Shown: positions 44,576 through 54,655 of the stretch, piece by piece | Layout: each line of letters begins with the position of its first letter | Numbering within the stretch: position 1 is the stretch's first letter | From: Tetraselmis striata | Lineage: Eukaryota; Chlorophyta; Chlorodendrophyceae; Chlorodendrales; Chlorodendraceae | Length of the DNA: 64,000 nt | Assembly (NCBI GenBank): GCA_006384855.1 | Contig: VCJN01002031.1 | Span: 18,442 to 82,441, forward strand | Reading direction: 5' to 3' | Made by a program: the position numbers and the translations under genes | Notes under the pieces: generated by a model | The model's database searches: none | What the model saw: only the letters and a program-made list of their open reading frames with translations | Told to the model about the DNA's origin: nothing

Positions 44576-47376
44576 ATATATATTATATATATTATATATA
44601 TATATATATATATATTTGTTTATATAATATTGTATGATGTATGTGAATAGGATGTATAATGTATCCTGTATATATACATATACATATACATATATATATA
44701 TATATGGAAATACATACAGAAATATGTATAGAAATTTTACATATGTGTAAGTTATTTTTACATATGTATATATATATGACCGCGGTAGGGGTAATCTAGC
44801 AAAAGGATCGCGCCGGCGTAACAACATGGTACGTTCCAGTCAGACCCAGAGGAGGTTTGCGAGTACTCCGCCGGTGGTTCCGGGGCATCCCCAATAATTA
44901 AAATGCGTGTTGCGGTGGTACGTCACTGGTTGGACATTTCGTCCAACTCGTACAGCTCTGCGAATAATGGGCACTTTTTGTTGTAATATTACAACAAAAT
45001 GTCGATGGGCACTGCGGGTGCCGGCGCAGATGCAAGAGCCCTAAACACAAAGCCCCAGACTGGGCTTGCGTGCAACCCACACCGCTCGTGTTAGTCCCGC
45101 TACAGTTTCGTGTACGTTTGACCTCTGGCAGGCAGAGCAGGCTCATATTCGCGGTGCTCTTACTACCGCGCCGGTGCCCAAACGGGTGCCGACTCACTTT
45201 ATAGGACGCGTGGTTGTAAGCACCCGCCCTGCCCAGTTAGGCTAAAAGTTAGACGAATTTATCACAAATATAATTCGGATAGATTCACAAATTCTGAACA
45301 AAGATGCACAAGTGAACTGATAGACAGGAATTGCTACAGCCATTACGAATGTAAAAAACGCTATGCCGGCCGCCCCGATTAATTCATCAACCATTCACGT
45401 TCTTCAGAGTGCGTCGGCACCCGTACACTACACACTATCTTGGCAACATGTCCACACTTTGGTCAGGTCGAGCTCCGCCCAACCGCTGTGAAGAAGGAGG
45501 GGGTGGGTGGAAAGAGGGGGGGGGGGGGGGGGGGGGGGGTGGGAGACTGGCCGGAGTTGTTGCGATGTGCAGGAGGGACTGCACAGGGGGCGGGGAGGAA
45601 TGGGTGGAGGGGGGGGGGGGGGGGGGGCACCTGCAGGTTGGGGCGGAACACAAAGCGCTCCACCTCGCGCACCACGACGCGCTTCATGCCGGGGTGCTCG
45701 TCCAGCAGGCAGAGCAGCAGGTAGCCGGCCTTGGAAGCGAGCTTGCGGCTGGGGTCGCCCAGCTTGTTGACGACGAGGCTGAGCAGGCGCGCCTCCGCCT
45801 CGGGCTTGCTGCGCAGCAGCTCGTAGCCCGCCTTGAGCGCCTTCTCCTTGACGTACTCCAGGTTGTCGCGGCTGCACTCCTCCAGCGCCTCCACAAACAG
45901 CGCGTAGCGCCGCTTCACGCAGTCCTCCACGTGCCAGTACAGCAGGTGCGCGTTGCCCAGCCGGTTGGGCGGCAGCGACGCCAGCCCCGGCTGCTCCACC
46001 AGCAGCGCCAGCTTGCGGTCCGGCAGCAGGCTGCGCACAAACAGCTCCCGCAGCGCGTCGATCGTCTTGGCCACCACGTCGCGGCCACCCTTCTTCTTGG
46101 ACACCCACTTGAGCAGCGTGTCCAGGCTGCGCATGTTGGCGGCTGCGCTCTCCTGCACCAGCAGCGTCATCGCCGCGACCTGCCGACCGGGACAGGCAAA
46201 GGAGGGGGGGTTAGGAACCACACAAACACAAGATATCACATTTAAACATTCACACGTGCATGCACCATCTGAACAGGTACATGGAGGGGATGTGGACTGC
46301 GGACATCCGCAGCACCCGCACCTTGTCAGCGGTGGTGCCGCTCGCGCGCGACAGCTGCAGCCAGCGGGCCTCCGCCGAGTTGCGCTTCTCCAGGCGCTCC
46401 GTGAAGCGCGCCGCGACGCCCTCCTCCAGCTTCTCCGCGCGCGCCATGAGCGCGTCCATCTCGCCGTCGCTCAGCTCAACCAGGTTACCCTTGGCGGCCG
46501 GCAGCGGCTCCAGGCTGGCGGCTGCCAGGTGCCAGCAGCCCTCCTCGTCCAGGTTGCCCACCCCCATCGTCAGCGCGTTGGCCACCGACGCTGCGTGCAT
46601 AATAACGGCAAGTAACGGCCCCGGACGTCAGTCCCTCGACTGCACAGCCGAATGCACAGCCGCCATCCCCCCCCCCCCCCCCCCCCCCTCAACGAAATTT
46701 GTCTCCCTTCTATCCTTGCGAATGAACACTCATTCACAAGCTAGGTCGCCTATCATCAAACTCATGTTTTCCACAGTTTTCCGTACAGGGAAAAGCTCTT
46801 GGGTGCACGAACCTGGGGATCCTGTTCCCCTTTCCCCACTTTGCTCGATGCCATGGTTCACCGACGGGCTGTACACCACCACAGAGATACTGCCACGGTA
46901 CCGCCACAGCCGCACCACCCAGGAAGGCACCACCCACCTGGCCGCGGCCCGGCGCCAACGTTCCAGTCCCGACCGGTGCCGCCGCCCTTGGCATCCTTGC
47001 TCTTCCCCGCGGCCGGCCGCCCCGGCGGCCCCTCCTCCTCCTCCTCCTCCTCGCCCTCATCAAACGCGCCGTCGACGCCGTCGTCGCCGGCGCCGTCCCG
47101 CTTCCCCTTCTTCCCCTTGCGCTTCCCCTCCACCTTGCCGCCTTTGCGGCTTTTGTCGCCAGCGAGCCGCTTGCCGGCCACTTCGGGCGCGAAGTCATCG
47201 AAATCGGAGGCGGGCGCGGCTCCGCCGCCGGCGAGGCCAAGGCTTGCGGCGTACTTGGCGACGTCCTGGGCGAGGTCGGTCGCCTCGCCGCCGCCGGCGC
47301 CGCCAGCGCCGCAGACGTCAGCCGGCGCAGCGCCGTCGCTGGCGCCGCTGTGGAACTTGTTCGGCCGCTTGCCCAT
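38908..47376 (-). CDS. NOC1: NOC1/MAK21/CEBPZ ribosome biogenesis factor (8 exons)
   Basis: NOC1 (Mak21, CEBPZ) pairs with NOC2 in the nucleolus to mature and export pre-60S ribosomes. Exons on the minus strand: 47376-46938, 46590-46322, 46179-45631, 44330-43679, 42952-42797, 42291-41704, 41319-41203 and 39791-38908. The CBF domain is unmistakable: VAAMTLLVQESAAANMRSLD and LPDRKLALL (exon 3), FRPNLQ joined to DRARYYAVVFLNQ (exons 3 and 4), GVRRAFPYVEAEEVEGLVD and NIAVQALMLLFQL (exon 4), YDMRKREPEYAHAERSAWWE and GNPLQDMALTAFLDKF (exon 6), then ADAFFHKYFALAK (exon 8). The N- and C-termini are acidic and Lys-rich. Exon 4 is 652 nt and needs a frame change inside a Gly/Arg repeat (about 43990-44110). 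Exon 8 is 884 nt and needs one near 39405-39415 in a G run. Introns 3 and 5 start with poly-C on the coding strand. Confidence 0.95.
40060..40720. repeat. Dispersed intronic repeat, family B (NOC1 intron 7)
   Basis: Shares ordered landmarks with MED14 intron 7 at 14.9-15.7 kb (GGTGGTGCCTGGC, CCGCATTCCTGT, CACTTCCATCC). It lies antisense to NOC1. A shorter relative with CTGAATAAATGGG and CAAATCATCCAAACTTAT is in NOC1 intron 4 at 43430-43600. Confidence 0.55.
42759..42785. repeat. Poly-G tract (poly-C in NOC1 transcript), start of intron 5
   Basis: On the NOC1 strand the donor AAG|GTGCAGCGGGA is followed at once by about 27 C residues. This is one of the clearest examples of the donor-proximal poly-C pattern. 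Confidence 0.9.
42966..43015. repeat. (CA)n microsatellite next to NOC1 exon 5 acceptor
   Basis: A pure CA run, GT on the NOC1 strand, lies a few bases upstream of the exon 5 acceptor (GCCCCGCAG|GCG), where a pyrimidine tract would normally sit. Confidence 0.95.
44540..44780. repeat. (AT)n-rich satellite (NOC1 intron 3)
   Basis: Uninterrupted and near-uninterrupted TA runs followed by TATACATA repeats. The strands can fold back on themselves. No coding content. Confidence 0.95.
45005..45192 (-). repeat. MITE-like repeat, family A (NOC1 intron 3)
   Basis: The best-bounded family member. GGGTGCCGGCGCAG at about 45018 and GCGCCGGTGCCC at about 45162-45173 form inverted ends. Between them lie GCTTGCGTGCAACCC and CGCTACAGTTTCGTGTACG in the reverse of the order seen in the MED14 introns. 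Confidence 0.7.
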
Positions 47377-47860
47377 TTTCCTGCTGTTGCTGTCGGGATA
47401 GGGGCGTTCAGGGCTGGCTTGCCCTCTCGGGTTGAGGGGTTCGCCGTGGATGCAGCCGGCAGTGATCGAAGTGGCGGCGGTCGGTGTCGCCGGGACGCCG
47501 ACGAAAGTAGGAAATCGGCGGCGGGGCGAGTAGTCGCTAGTGCGCGGTGGTGGCGGGCTACCTATTCCTGATATACCGGTACTGGTGTGGATTACAAAAA
47601 GGCCAGTAACAAATCCACCTACAGCCAAAAGCAGTACCAAAAGATCAACCTACACAGCAAGCCGCCTAAAAGCGGCCCGCATCCCGCACGAGGCGGAATG
47701 AATGAGTGATGCTCGCGCGGTTTAGTCCGGGCCACGCGTGCACGTGTGTGCGATGGTGGTCCCCGGACGTGCTGTGCAGCTTCGGCAACGGGATGGCGGG
47801 CGAATCTGCGCCGTTTGATGAGGCAGTGAGCACGCTCTCGAGCGAGCGGCCACCAAGCTC
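47377..47860. promoter_or_regulatory. NOC1 upstream region, promoter inferred
   Basis: The roughly 480 bp between the NOC1 start and the RT pseudogene should hold the NOC1 promoter. The only notable motif is GAGTAGTCGCTAGTG near 47527-47541, about 150 bp upstream of the ATG, an instance of the octamer AGTCGCTA that recurs in the window. No TATA box is obvious. Confidence 0.3.
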
Positions 47861-49739
47861 ATGACCCCGAGGAAATCTCGTCTTGCGAATATAAGGCCTC
47901 ATGGTGAGCCCGGTGGTTCACCGAGTGCCATGCGATGAGAGGGCACCCCGATCCGCGGCCAAGCATGCGACACCGCACACAGTGCGGCGCCTTGCTCACC
48001 TCACCCACTGTGCCAAAGACAATGCCCGTGTACTCCGACATATCCATGATGTCTCGAAGAGAGAGGTTCTGTCCCGGCTCCGAGTTGTGCCACGCCGCAT
48101 CCCGCACTGCCATCCCCGTTGTATGTCGCCCAACATGGAGCGCTCAAACCGATCCACAGCCGTGGCCCAGGGCACCGCAGTGTACTTGACCCCGTACCGC
48201 ATAGTCTCCGGCATTGTGGACTTCAAGCTCCGGAGATCATAGCTCCCGGTCACGACTTTGAACGCCGGGAGGGAGAGCTCTGCGTCCGGCACAAGGTCCT
48301 TGAGTTCATCTCTGGGTACGGTGGTGCCGAGAGGCCCAGCCTGCTGGAACAAGTCGTCCACCTCCCGGCGTGCAACGGCACCCAGATCGTGAACACAATG
48401 ATCGCGGAAGGCGTCTGCGATAGCGTCGTGATGTACACATCAGTGCGCGTCTCCATGTGCCGGGAGGTTCATGAGCGCGTCGCCATAGGGGTCGACGGTG
48501 ACAGGGTTTTGCTATGTCGAGAGCGGAATGATATGGCTCCCGACCACTGGGGGCCAAGCATGGGCTAGGCATGAAGAAGAACCCGGAAGCGACCCCCCGC
48601 AGCTCATGCGGAGTCATGACCGTCCGCGCGGTGGGGATGGCCACCGTCCACATGCCCGACGCTGCGTCGAGCTGGTGGCTTAAGATCCGTTCCCTACATG
48701 TGACATGGAGAGCGCACACCTCATTTTGAAGCCGAGAGTTGTTGGCATGGTCTAGAATAAATGCCGTTGGCTCCTTTTGCGAGCCGGACACAGCCTCCGC
48801 CTCCCGCTCCATCACGCGGGCATCTGCGTCGCTAAGATGGCCAGCAGTAGCCGCATGGAGGCGGCCCCACGCCTCGCAAACCGCCCCGGTGTAGATGGCC
48901 GACCCACGAGCATCGTTCAGGAAGTGGTCATACCGGCGGACGGAAGAAGTTGCGTTGAAGATGCCTCGGCCAAGTCACACTCAAGCCGTGGGTCAAAGAA
49001 ACCATGGGTGGGGGTGTTGGTGTCGGAGTTCCTAGTGAGAAACCTCGGCAGGATGTCATTCATGCAGCCGATAAAGGCGTCATCACGAACGGTAGCCATG
49101 CGGCGGATGCTAGCGCCCTTCAACCGAGTGGGGAGGTGAAGCATGCTGCGCGCCCTGGCCAATGCATCCTCGCTCAAAGTAGCCGCCTCTGCAACCATGG
49201 GGTCAGGGTCATGCAAAAGCTCCGCCAGGGTATCGGCGACCACCGGATTGGTGTCGGTGATGTACGTGGAGGGATCAAAAGAGACCCCTAGCACCCGCTC
49301 GACCGCCGTGAGGACGGCGGCATCCACCGCCTCCACGAAGGCCTCCACCTCGGACGGGAGGCAGTTGCGGAGCCAACACCCCGCCTTGTGCTGCATGCAA
49401 TGCTTGAGCACGGCGCATGCATGGTGGTGCAGGGCGTGGGTGTACCGACGGATGGGCTTGGCAGATAGGAGCTTGCTTAGGCTGGCGTCCACCTCCTCTC
49501 GTAGCTCCTCCGCCTTGCCGCGCATGCATGTAAGCATGCACATATCTTGGCGATCCAAACGGCATGTTGAGGACCGGGATGCTGTGGTGGCCATCCAGCT
49601 TGGGCCACTCGATCTCGGCCGGAGCTCCACGCCGCGCGGCCTTCATGTCCGCGTTGCACGCGTGCTTCTAGTCGAAGCGCACCTCAAGCCGAACGGACGC
49701 CTGGGTGGACGTATGGATGGCGTGAAGGGCCGGCCAAAC
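47860..49739 (-). pseudogene. Non-LTR-type retroelement pseudogene (RT C-terminal half)
   Basis: Reading down from 49660, the minus strand gives HHSIPVLNMPFGSPRYVHAY, then after a frame change SLSKLLSAKPIRRYTHALHH, CWLRNCLPSEVEAFVEAVDA, and ARSMLHLPTRLKGASIRRMA with AFIGCMNDILPRF. This is the RT thumb and following domain of a LINE-like element. Further on come TVAIPTARTVMTPHELRGVA, RHDAIADAFRDH-like sequence in another frame, VPRDELKDLVPDAELSLPAF and DIMDMSEYTGIVFGTVGEVS. At least three frame changes break it. Its upstream end stops where the TIR element begins at 49740, so the element probably inserted into it. Confidence 0.65.
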
Positions 49740-49984
49740 CACTGTGAGATTCAGATGTGACGTAAATGTGCCCTACTGGTGACGAACGACGACATACGGG
49801 GACGATACGGGACGGACGAGGGACGTGGATTTCATACCCAGTAGCGACGACTATCGCGCGCGACCTGTAAAGTACTATATGAATTTCTCGTTTCCATAAT
49901 TTCATCAAATTGATATGCGCACGCGGGCTCGCGTGTCGCCCGCCGACGCGGAGCACCCGGGCTAAGTACAGGCGGATGTACGCA

Positions 49985-50080
49985 CTCATTGCACATCGCC
50001 GCACATCGCTGACCGCACATCGCTGACCGCTGACCCCGCGGTGTGCCGCGATGTGCGGCACGACGGGCGGAGGTGTGGGC
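49985..50080. repeat. Short tandem and inverted repeats near the element's left end
   Basis: ATCGCTGACCGCAC-type repeats and GCCGCACATCGC are followed by the inverse GCGATGTGCGGC, then GGTAGGTGGTAGGCGGTAGG. They may be subterminal transposase-binding repeats. Confidence 0.45.
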
Positions 50081-50350
50081 GGATGTAGGTGGTACGGTAG
50101 GTGGTAGGCGGTAGGTGGTGTTCGTAGGTGCGCGTTTTAATGCAGCCGCCCTAACTGCTGATGATTGTGTAACGCCCCAGCACGCGCATGAAGTATGGGG
50201 TCGCCTCACGGTCACCGCCGCTCACCGTTGAATCAAGCGCGGACAGCCGCGCACTCGCATCTGTGTTGCCTGCCGGTGGTGGGTTACATCCACCCCAACT
50301 CTCAACCCCCCCCCCCCCCCCCCCCCCGCCCCCCGCGCGCGGCAGCAGGC

Positions 50351-51760
50351 ATGCCGGCAAAGGGATGGATAGCGAGTGTGTCGAAGGATGGCGTGTACTC
50401 ATGCAAGCACTGCCGGGGCAACGTGACGGGCACTTGTGATAAGATGGCGCGAGAGCGGCACTTCCTAAAATTCCCGAACTGTAGCCACTCGTTGAAGCGT
50501 GCGGCTAAGTTGCGCCGCAAGGCCGCCTTATCACAAGCAGCAGCAGCAGGGGCGGCAGCAGCAGCAGCAACAACAACAGGGGCGGCAGCAGGAGTAGCTG
50601 CAGCCGTCGGAAACGGCCCGCCGGCGCCGGTCTCGGACGACGGCGGCTCGAAGGTGGACGATGTGATGGGCGTGGGGGAGGACCCCGTTGGCGAAGACGG
50701 TATGGACATCGACGCGCCTGCGTGGCCGCCGGCGGGCGTGGAACCCGCGATGAGGGCGTGATATGGAAAGGCGATTCCGGCGACTTCTACATGAAGGTCA
50801 TCGCCAAGAAGTTCCGGGGGGTATGGCACTACGGCGTGATAACCGGCGTCGTTACCGAGTGGGTGTTGGAGGACTACGGCGGGGCGACCCAGTGGCGCGC
50901 TGTTTTCGAGGACGGGGGCATTGTGGGCCTTCTGCGTTCAGAGGTGAGTGGGCCCGGCCTGCGTGCTGGTGGCACCACTCAACTGCGGTTGTATGGAATC
51001 ACACGCACCCGCCCGGTCGGCGTGGCAGGTTGTGGAGGCTATGGCGGCTGCCCAGGAGCACCCCCCTGTGGATGCGGACGGGGAGGCTCGCTTGGTAACC
51101 GTCCATGAAGGCGATGACTTGTCCAGTGAATCACGCACCTTGCCCGGCGTGCGGTCAACACAACCCGGCTGGCGGAGGCCAAGCAGAACACTGGCTGCCA
51201 TGGCGTGTGCCATGTGCATGTGGTCCGGGGCTATGTCAGCATGGTCAACCTCTTCCCCCTCGCGCCGTTCCACCTGTTTTTTTTGGCTTGGGAAGGGACT
51301 TCTGGAGGAAATTTGTCACCGTGCAGGGCCACATTGGATTCCGAGCTATGAAGCAGGAAGACCGGCGCCAGGCTTTAGTCCCGATACCCAGCAACTTTGA
51401 ACGCGGGTTGCGCCCTTCGTTTGCAGTGTCCAAGAATCGAAAGGTAAACCCCTCCCCCCCCCCCCCCCCCCCCGGGCGTGGGCGTGGGCGTGGGCGTGAC
51501 GGCATTCCCCTCCATGACTGCAGGGTCAGGCAAGGTGACGGTGCAGCCCGGCTGGGTCATGGAGGACTGCTTGCACCACATGGAAACGTTTTCCATTCTT
51601 AACGCCGGTCCGCTCCTCGAGGAGGCCCGGGTGAAGGCGATCATGACCGAGAAGGAGCTTCGCGTCCCCAGGCGGTGCTTGGGCACATGTACAAGCGCAT
51701 GCAAGGAGCTGCGTGGTTCGTCACGCGGTGGGGGTTGCAGAATGTGGTGACGGAGGAGGA
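50351..51760 (+). CDS. Element-encoded zinc-finger and SH3/Tudor-like protein, spliced
   Basis: Not a recognised family. Proposed exons: 50351-50699, 50771-50943, 51029-51094, 51327-51443, and 51535 onward. Exon 1 (MPAKGWIASVSKDGVYSCKH…) holds a BED-like pattern: C-x2-C, then H, C and H within KHCRGNV, RERHFLKFPNCSH, followed by Ala/Gln repeats and an acidic stretch. Exon 2 gives DFYMKVIAKKFRGVWHYGVI and WRAVFEDGGIVGLLRSE, the beta-barrel pattern of chromatin-reader SH3/Tudor-like domains. Exon 4 reads PIPSNFERGLRPSFAVSKNR and its donor AAG|GTAAACCCC runs into poly-C like host introns. Exon 5 (VTVQPGWVMEDCLHHMETF) shifts frame near 51670 into GHMYKRMQGAAWFVTRW and then the minisatellite. DNA or chromatin targeting is inferred only. 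Confidence 0.5.
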
Positions 51761-51828
51761 CGGCCCCGAGCGCAAGGCGCAGGTGGACGCGCTCACTAGG
51801 GAGGGGAGGACTCGATACCCAGCGCGGC

Positions 51829-52590
51829 GCCAAGGCGCGGCGGCCGGGGCAGCGCGGCGCCAAGGCGCGGCGGCCGGGGCAGCGCGGCGCCAAGGCGCGG
51901 CGGCCGGGGCAGCGCGGCGCCAAGGCGCGGCGGCCGGGGCAGCGCGGCGCCAAGGCGCGGCGGCCGGGGCAGCGCGGCGCCAAGGCGCGGCGGCCGGGGC
52001 AGCGCGGCGCCAAGGCGCGGCGGCCGGGGCAGCGCGGCGCCAAGGCGCGGCGGCCGGGGCAGCGCGGCGCCAAGGCGCGGCGGCCGGGGCAGCGCGGCGC
52101 CAAGGCGCGGCGGCCGGGGCAGCGCGGCGCCAAGGCGCGGCGGCCGGGGCAGCGCGGCGCCAAGGCGCGGCGGCCGGGGCAGCGCGGCGCCAAGGCGCGG
52201 CGGCCGGGGCAGCGCGGCGCCAAGGCGCGGCGGCCGGGGCAGCGCGGCGCCAAGGCGCGGCGGCCGGGGCAGCGCGGCGCCAAGGCGCGGCGGCCGGGGC
52301 AGCGCGGCGCCAAGGCGCGGCGGCCGGGGCAGCGCGGCGCCAAGGCGCGGCGGCCGGGGCAGCGCGGCGCCAAGGCGCGGCGGCCGGGGCAGCGCGGCGC
52401 CAACGCGAGTGGGATGGGCGGGGCAGCGCGGCGCCAAGGCGCGGCGGACGGGGCAGCGCGGCGCCAAGGCGCGGCGGCCGGGGCAGCGCGGCGCCAAGGC
52501 GCGGCGGCCGGGGCAGCGCGGCGCCAAGGCGCGGCGGCCGGGGCAGCGCGGCGCCAAGGCGCGGCGGCCGGGGCAGCGCGGCGCCAAGAC
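51829..52590. repeat. 30-bp GC-rich minisatellite, about 25 copies
   Basis: The unit starts GCGCGGCGCCAAGGCGCGGC and is 30 bp long. About 19 consecutive copies (to about 52399) are identical, followed by a 25-bp spacer with GAGTGGGATGGGCGG and five to six more near-identical copies. The unit length is a multiple of three and lacks stops in several frames on both strands, so it makes long artificial ORFs, including 456 codons on the minus strand. In the frame of the upstream gene it encodes ARRQGAAAGA repeats. Confidence 0.95.
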
Positions 52591-53179
52591 AGCGCATACA
52601 GCGGAATCGGCGGAAAGGGATGCATTACAAGTTGTGGACGGCAGGCGCTGAAAACTATGCGGTCATGCCGCAACAACCCCAGCACTGGCTTCTGGATACC
52701 TCTGATCTGGCTGACGGCGGCGGGCTGCGGGATGCAGGGCCGCATGACTGAGGTGGCGGTGCTGGTGAGCCCGGAGAGTCTGCATGCGGCGGAGGCGGCA
52801 GAGCCGCATAGGCACTAGACAATGCTCTGAAGCGAGCCCCAATTGTCTGCCCAGCGCCTGCCCCAATGTAACGCACCAGCTTGGCAGCAATTGGCAGCTC
52901 TTTTGCCCCCCCTCCACCCCACAGACACACTACCAATACCAGTTTCTCATCCCGGCGGGCAGTTGATGCGTATACCCAGGCTTGTGCGTCCGCGGTGCGG
53001 GGGGGGGGGGGGGGGGGGGGGAATCACTATAGCTAAGCTAGTGATGTGAGATATGAGTGCAGCAACAGATATTGTGCAAGATATAATACGATGGCATGCA
53101 AGCGGGTCCCCGCTCTTCCACAATCATTGGCCCTGCTCCCTCTTGCCCCGCCCCCGGTGCCCTTTAGCTGCTCTCAGCA

Positions 53180-53500
53180 TCCCGAGTGGGATGGGCGGGG
53201 CAGCGGTTGCTACCGAGTGAGGCGTAGCATCGTTTGCAGTAGCAACGCAGCCTTTCCGGTGTGACGCCGCCTGGATGTAACCCAGCAGTACGCGCAAAGT
53301 GCAAGTGCAAGCTGCTGATGGCGGGGATCCCGCGCGGGGGGGGGGGGGGGGGGGGGCAGCGGCTGTGGGATAGGCGGGGCAGCGGTTGCTACCGAGTGAG
53401 GCGTAGCATCGTTTGCAGTAGCAACGCAGCCTTTCCGGTTGCATAGTGTGACACCGCTTGGATGTAACCCAGCAGTACGCGCAAAGTGCAAGTGTTACAC
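53180..53500. repeat. Direct duplication of a ~125-bp segment
   Basis: GGGCGGGGCAGCGGTTGCTA through CGCAGCCTTTCCGG and CCAGCAGTACGCGCAAAGTG occurs at about 53190-53312 and again at 53373-53493, separated by a poly-G run at 53337-53356. The leading phrase GAGTGGGATGGGCGGGGCAG also interrupts the 30-bp minisatellite at 52406. Confidence 0.85.
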
Positions 53501-53536
53501 GTCCGTGTGCCCCACCCAATGACATTGCGCCCGACC

Positions 53537-54655
53537 TCACTGACGGCATGTCTCGCTCTCCTTCAGCTCCTGGGCCGTCCGCCGCCTCACCCTGCGCACC
53601 CTACCAGCCGCGCGTGCCTTCTCGGAAGCCTCACACACGGCGGCGCGAGTCGCGTCGTGGAACGCGTCCCTGACATGGCGGAACTCCGCCCTCACCGTGG
53701 CCGTGGTCGGGCAGAGGACTGCCCGCTGATGGGTCGCCATGCATGGGTACTTGGGGCCGCACAAAGCCGGGGTGCCGTCGCAGCAACACTCCCAGTCCGT
53801 CCGTTGGCCGCAGTCCACGCATGACGGGCGTCCGGCCAGGACACGCACATGATAGTGCATGTGGCCGCCTCCCGCCACTGCTCGTAGTGCTCCGGTCAAC
53901 ATGGCGACGAGCAAGTCGGCATGTCCCGCAGGTGGCTGCGGGGCGGGTGGCGCGAGCGCAGCCTCGCTCGCCTCGACAACCCCCTCAGCCCGATCAGTCG
54001 CCTCGACCACGACCTCCTCCGCCTCCTGACGCGGCGCACCAGGCGCATCATCGTCGCCTGGCAGGGCGTCCCCCCCCGCAACGGCGCCGTCGGCGGTGGC
54101 CGACGCCGTCGTGGCGGGGTGTTGTGAGGAGGTGGCCCTAGACATAGGTGGGGCCGGCACCGCCATGTGTTGCTCCACATGCGGTGCGGTTCCTGACGCG
54201 ACAGCTCCGTCGCACCAGTACCGGCGCCGGCACCCCACGCCTGTTGGGATTACCACCAACCGGCATGTTTCCTTTGGGAGGCGGTTCATCCGCGTCGGAG
54301 GTGAGCGGCGGTGCCTGTGTGGGTGTGAATACTGCCCGGCCATAAGGCTCCCGCCGCCTGCCGCTCCGCCGACCCAAGCCGCGGCGTGTGCTGCGCCCCG
54401 CATAGTCGCCTCGAATATAATATACATGACGCGGGGACGGGGGGGGGGGGGGGGGGGGGGGGGATTCGTGCGTTTCGTATGTCGGCGGAAAGGCGTGCGA
54501 AGCTGCGGCTGGCGAAGGTGGTGGAAATAAGCGTGGCGGCGTCGGCGGCGTATTACCGTGCGTGCATGCGTGCGCAACCCCGCGGCAGCAAGCGCCGGAC
54601 TCGGCGTGTGCCGGCGGCAGAGCTGCGAAGCCATGGACACGGTACGGGATGCCAA
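53537..54655 (-). CDS. Element ORF with transposase-like Cys-rich tail
   Basis: A 372-codon minus-strand ORF. The first 75 or so residues include a poly-Pro run from a poly-G tract (about 54440-54463), so the true start is uncertain; an internal Met begins MRGAAHAAAWVGGAAGG. The middle is Ala-, Pro- and acid-rich. The distal part reads RPSCVDCGQRTDWECC, then CGPKYPCMATHQRAVLC, a C-x2-C … C … C … H arrangement much like the C-terminal cysteine-rich domain of PiggyBac and related transposases. A basic tail (GRVRRVRRRTAQELKE) follows. No DDE catalytic core is visible upstream, so it may be a DNA-binding accessory protein or a degraded transposase end. Confidence 0.45.
   Translation of the reverse strand: MASRTVSMASQLCRRHTPSPALAAAGLRTHARTVIRRRRRHAYFHHLRQPQLRTPFRRHTKRTNPPPPPPPPRPRVMYIIFEATMRGAAHAAAWVGGAAGGGSLMAGQYSHPHRHRRSPPTRMNRLPKETCRLVVIPTGVGCRRRYWCDGAVASGTAPHVEQHMAVPAPPMSRATSSQHPATTASATADGAVAGGDALPGDDDAPGAPRQEAEEVVVEATDRAEGVVEASEAALAPPAPQPPAGHADLLVAMLTGALRAVAGGGHMHYHVRVLAGRPSCVDCGQRTDWECCCDGTPALCGPKYPCMATHQRAVLCPTTATVRAEFRHVRDAFHDATRAAVCEASEKARAAGRVRRVRRRTAQELKESETCRQ

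Noticed and set aside
51829-52590. Possible CRISPR array
   Set aside because: The repeats are directly adjacent with no unique spacers, in eukaryotic DNA; it is a minisatellite.
51375-52745. Very long open frames (up to 456 codons) on both strands
   Set aside because: They are generated by the stop-free 30-bp repeat, whose length is a multiple of three; the minus-strand translation is pure repeat with no flanking homology.
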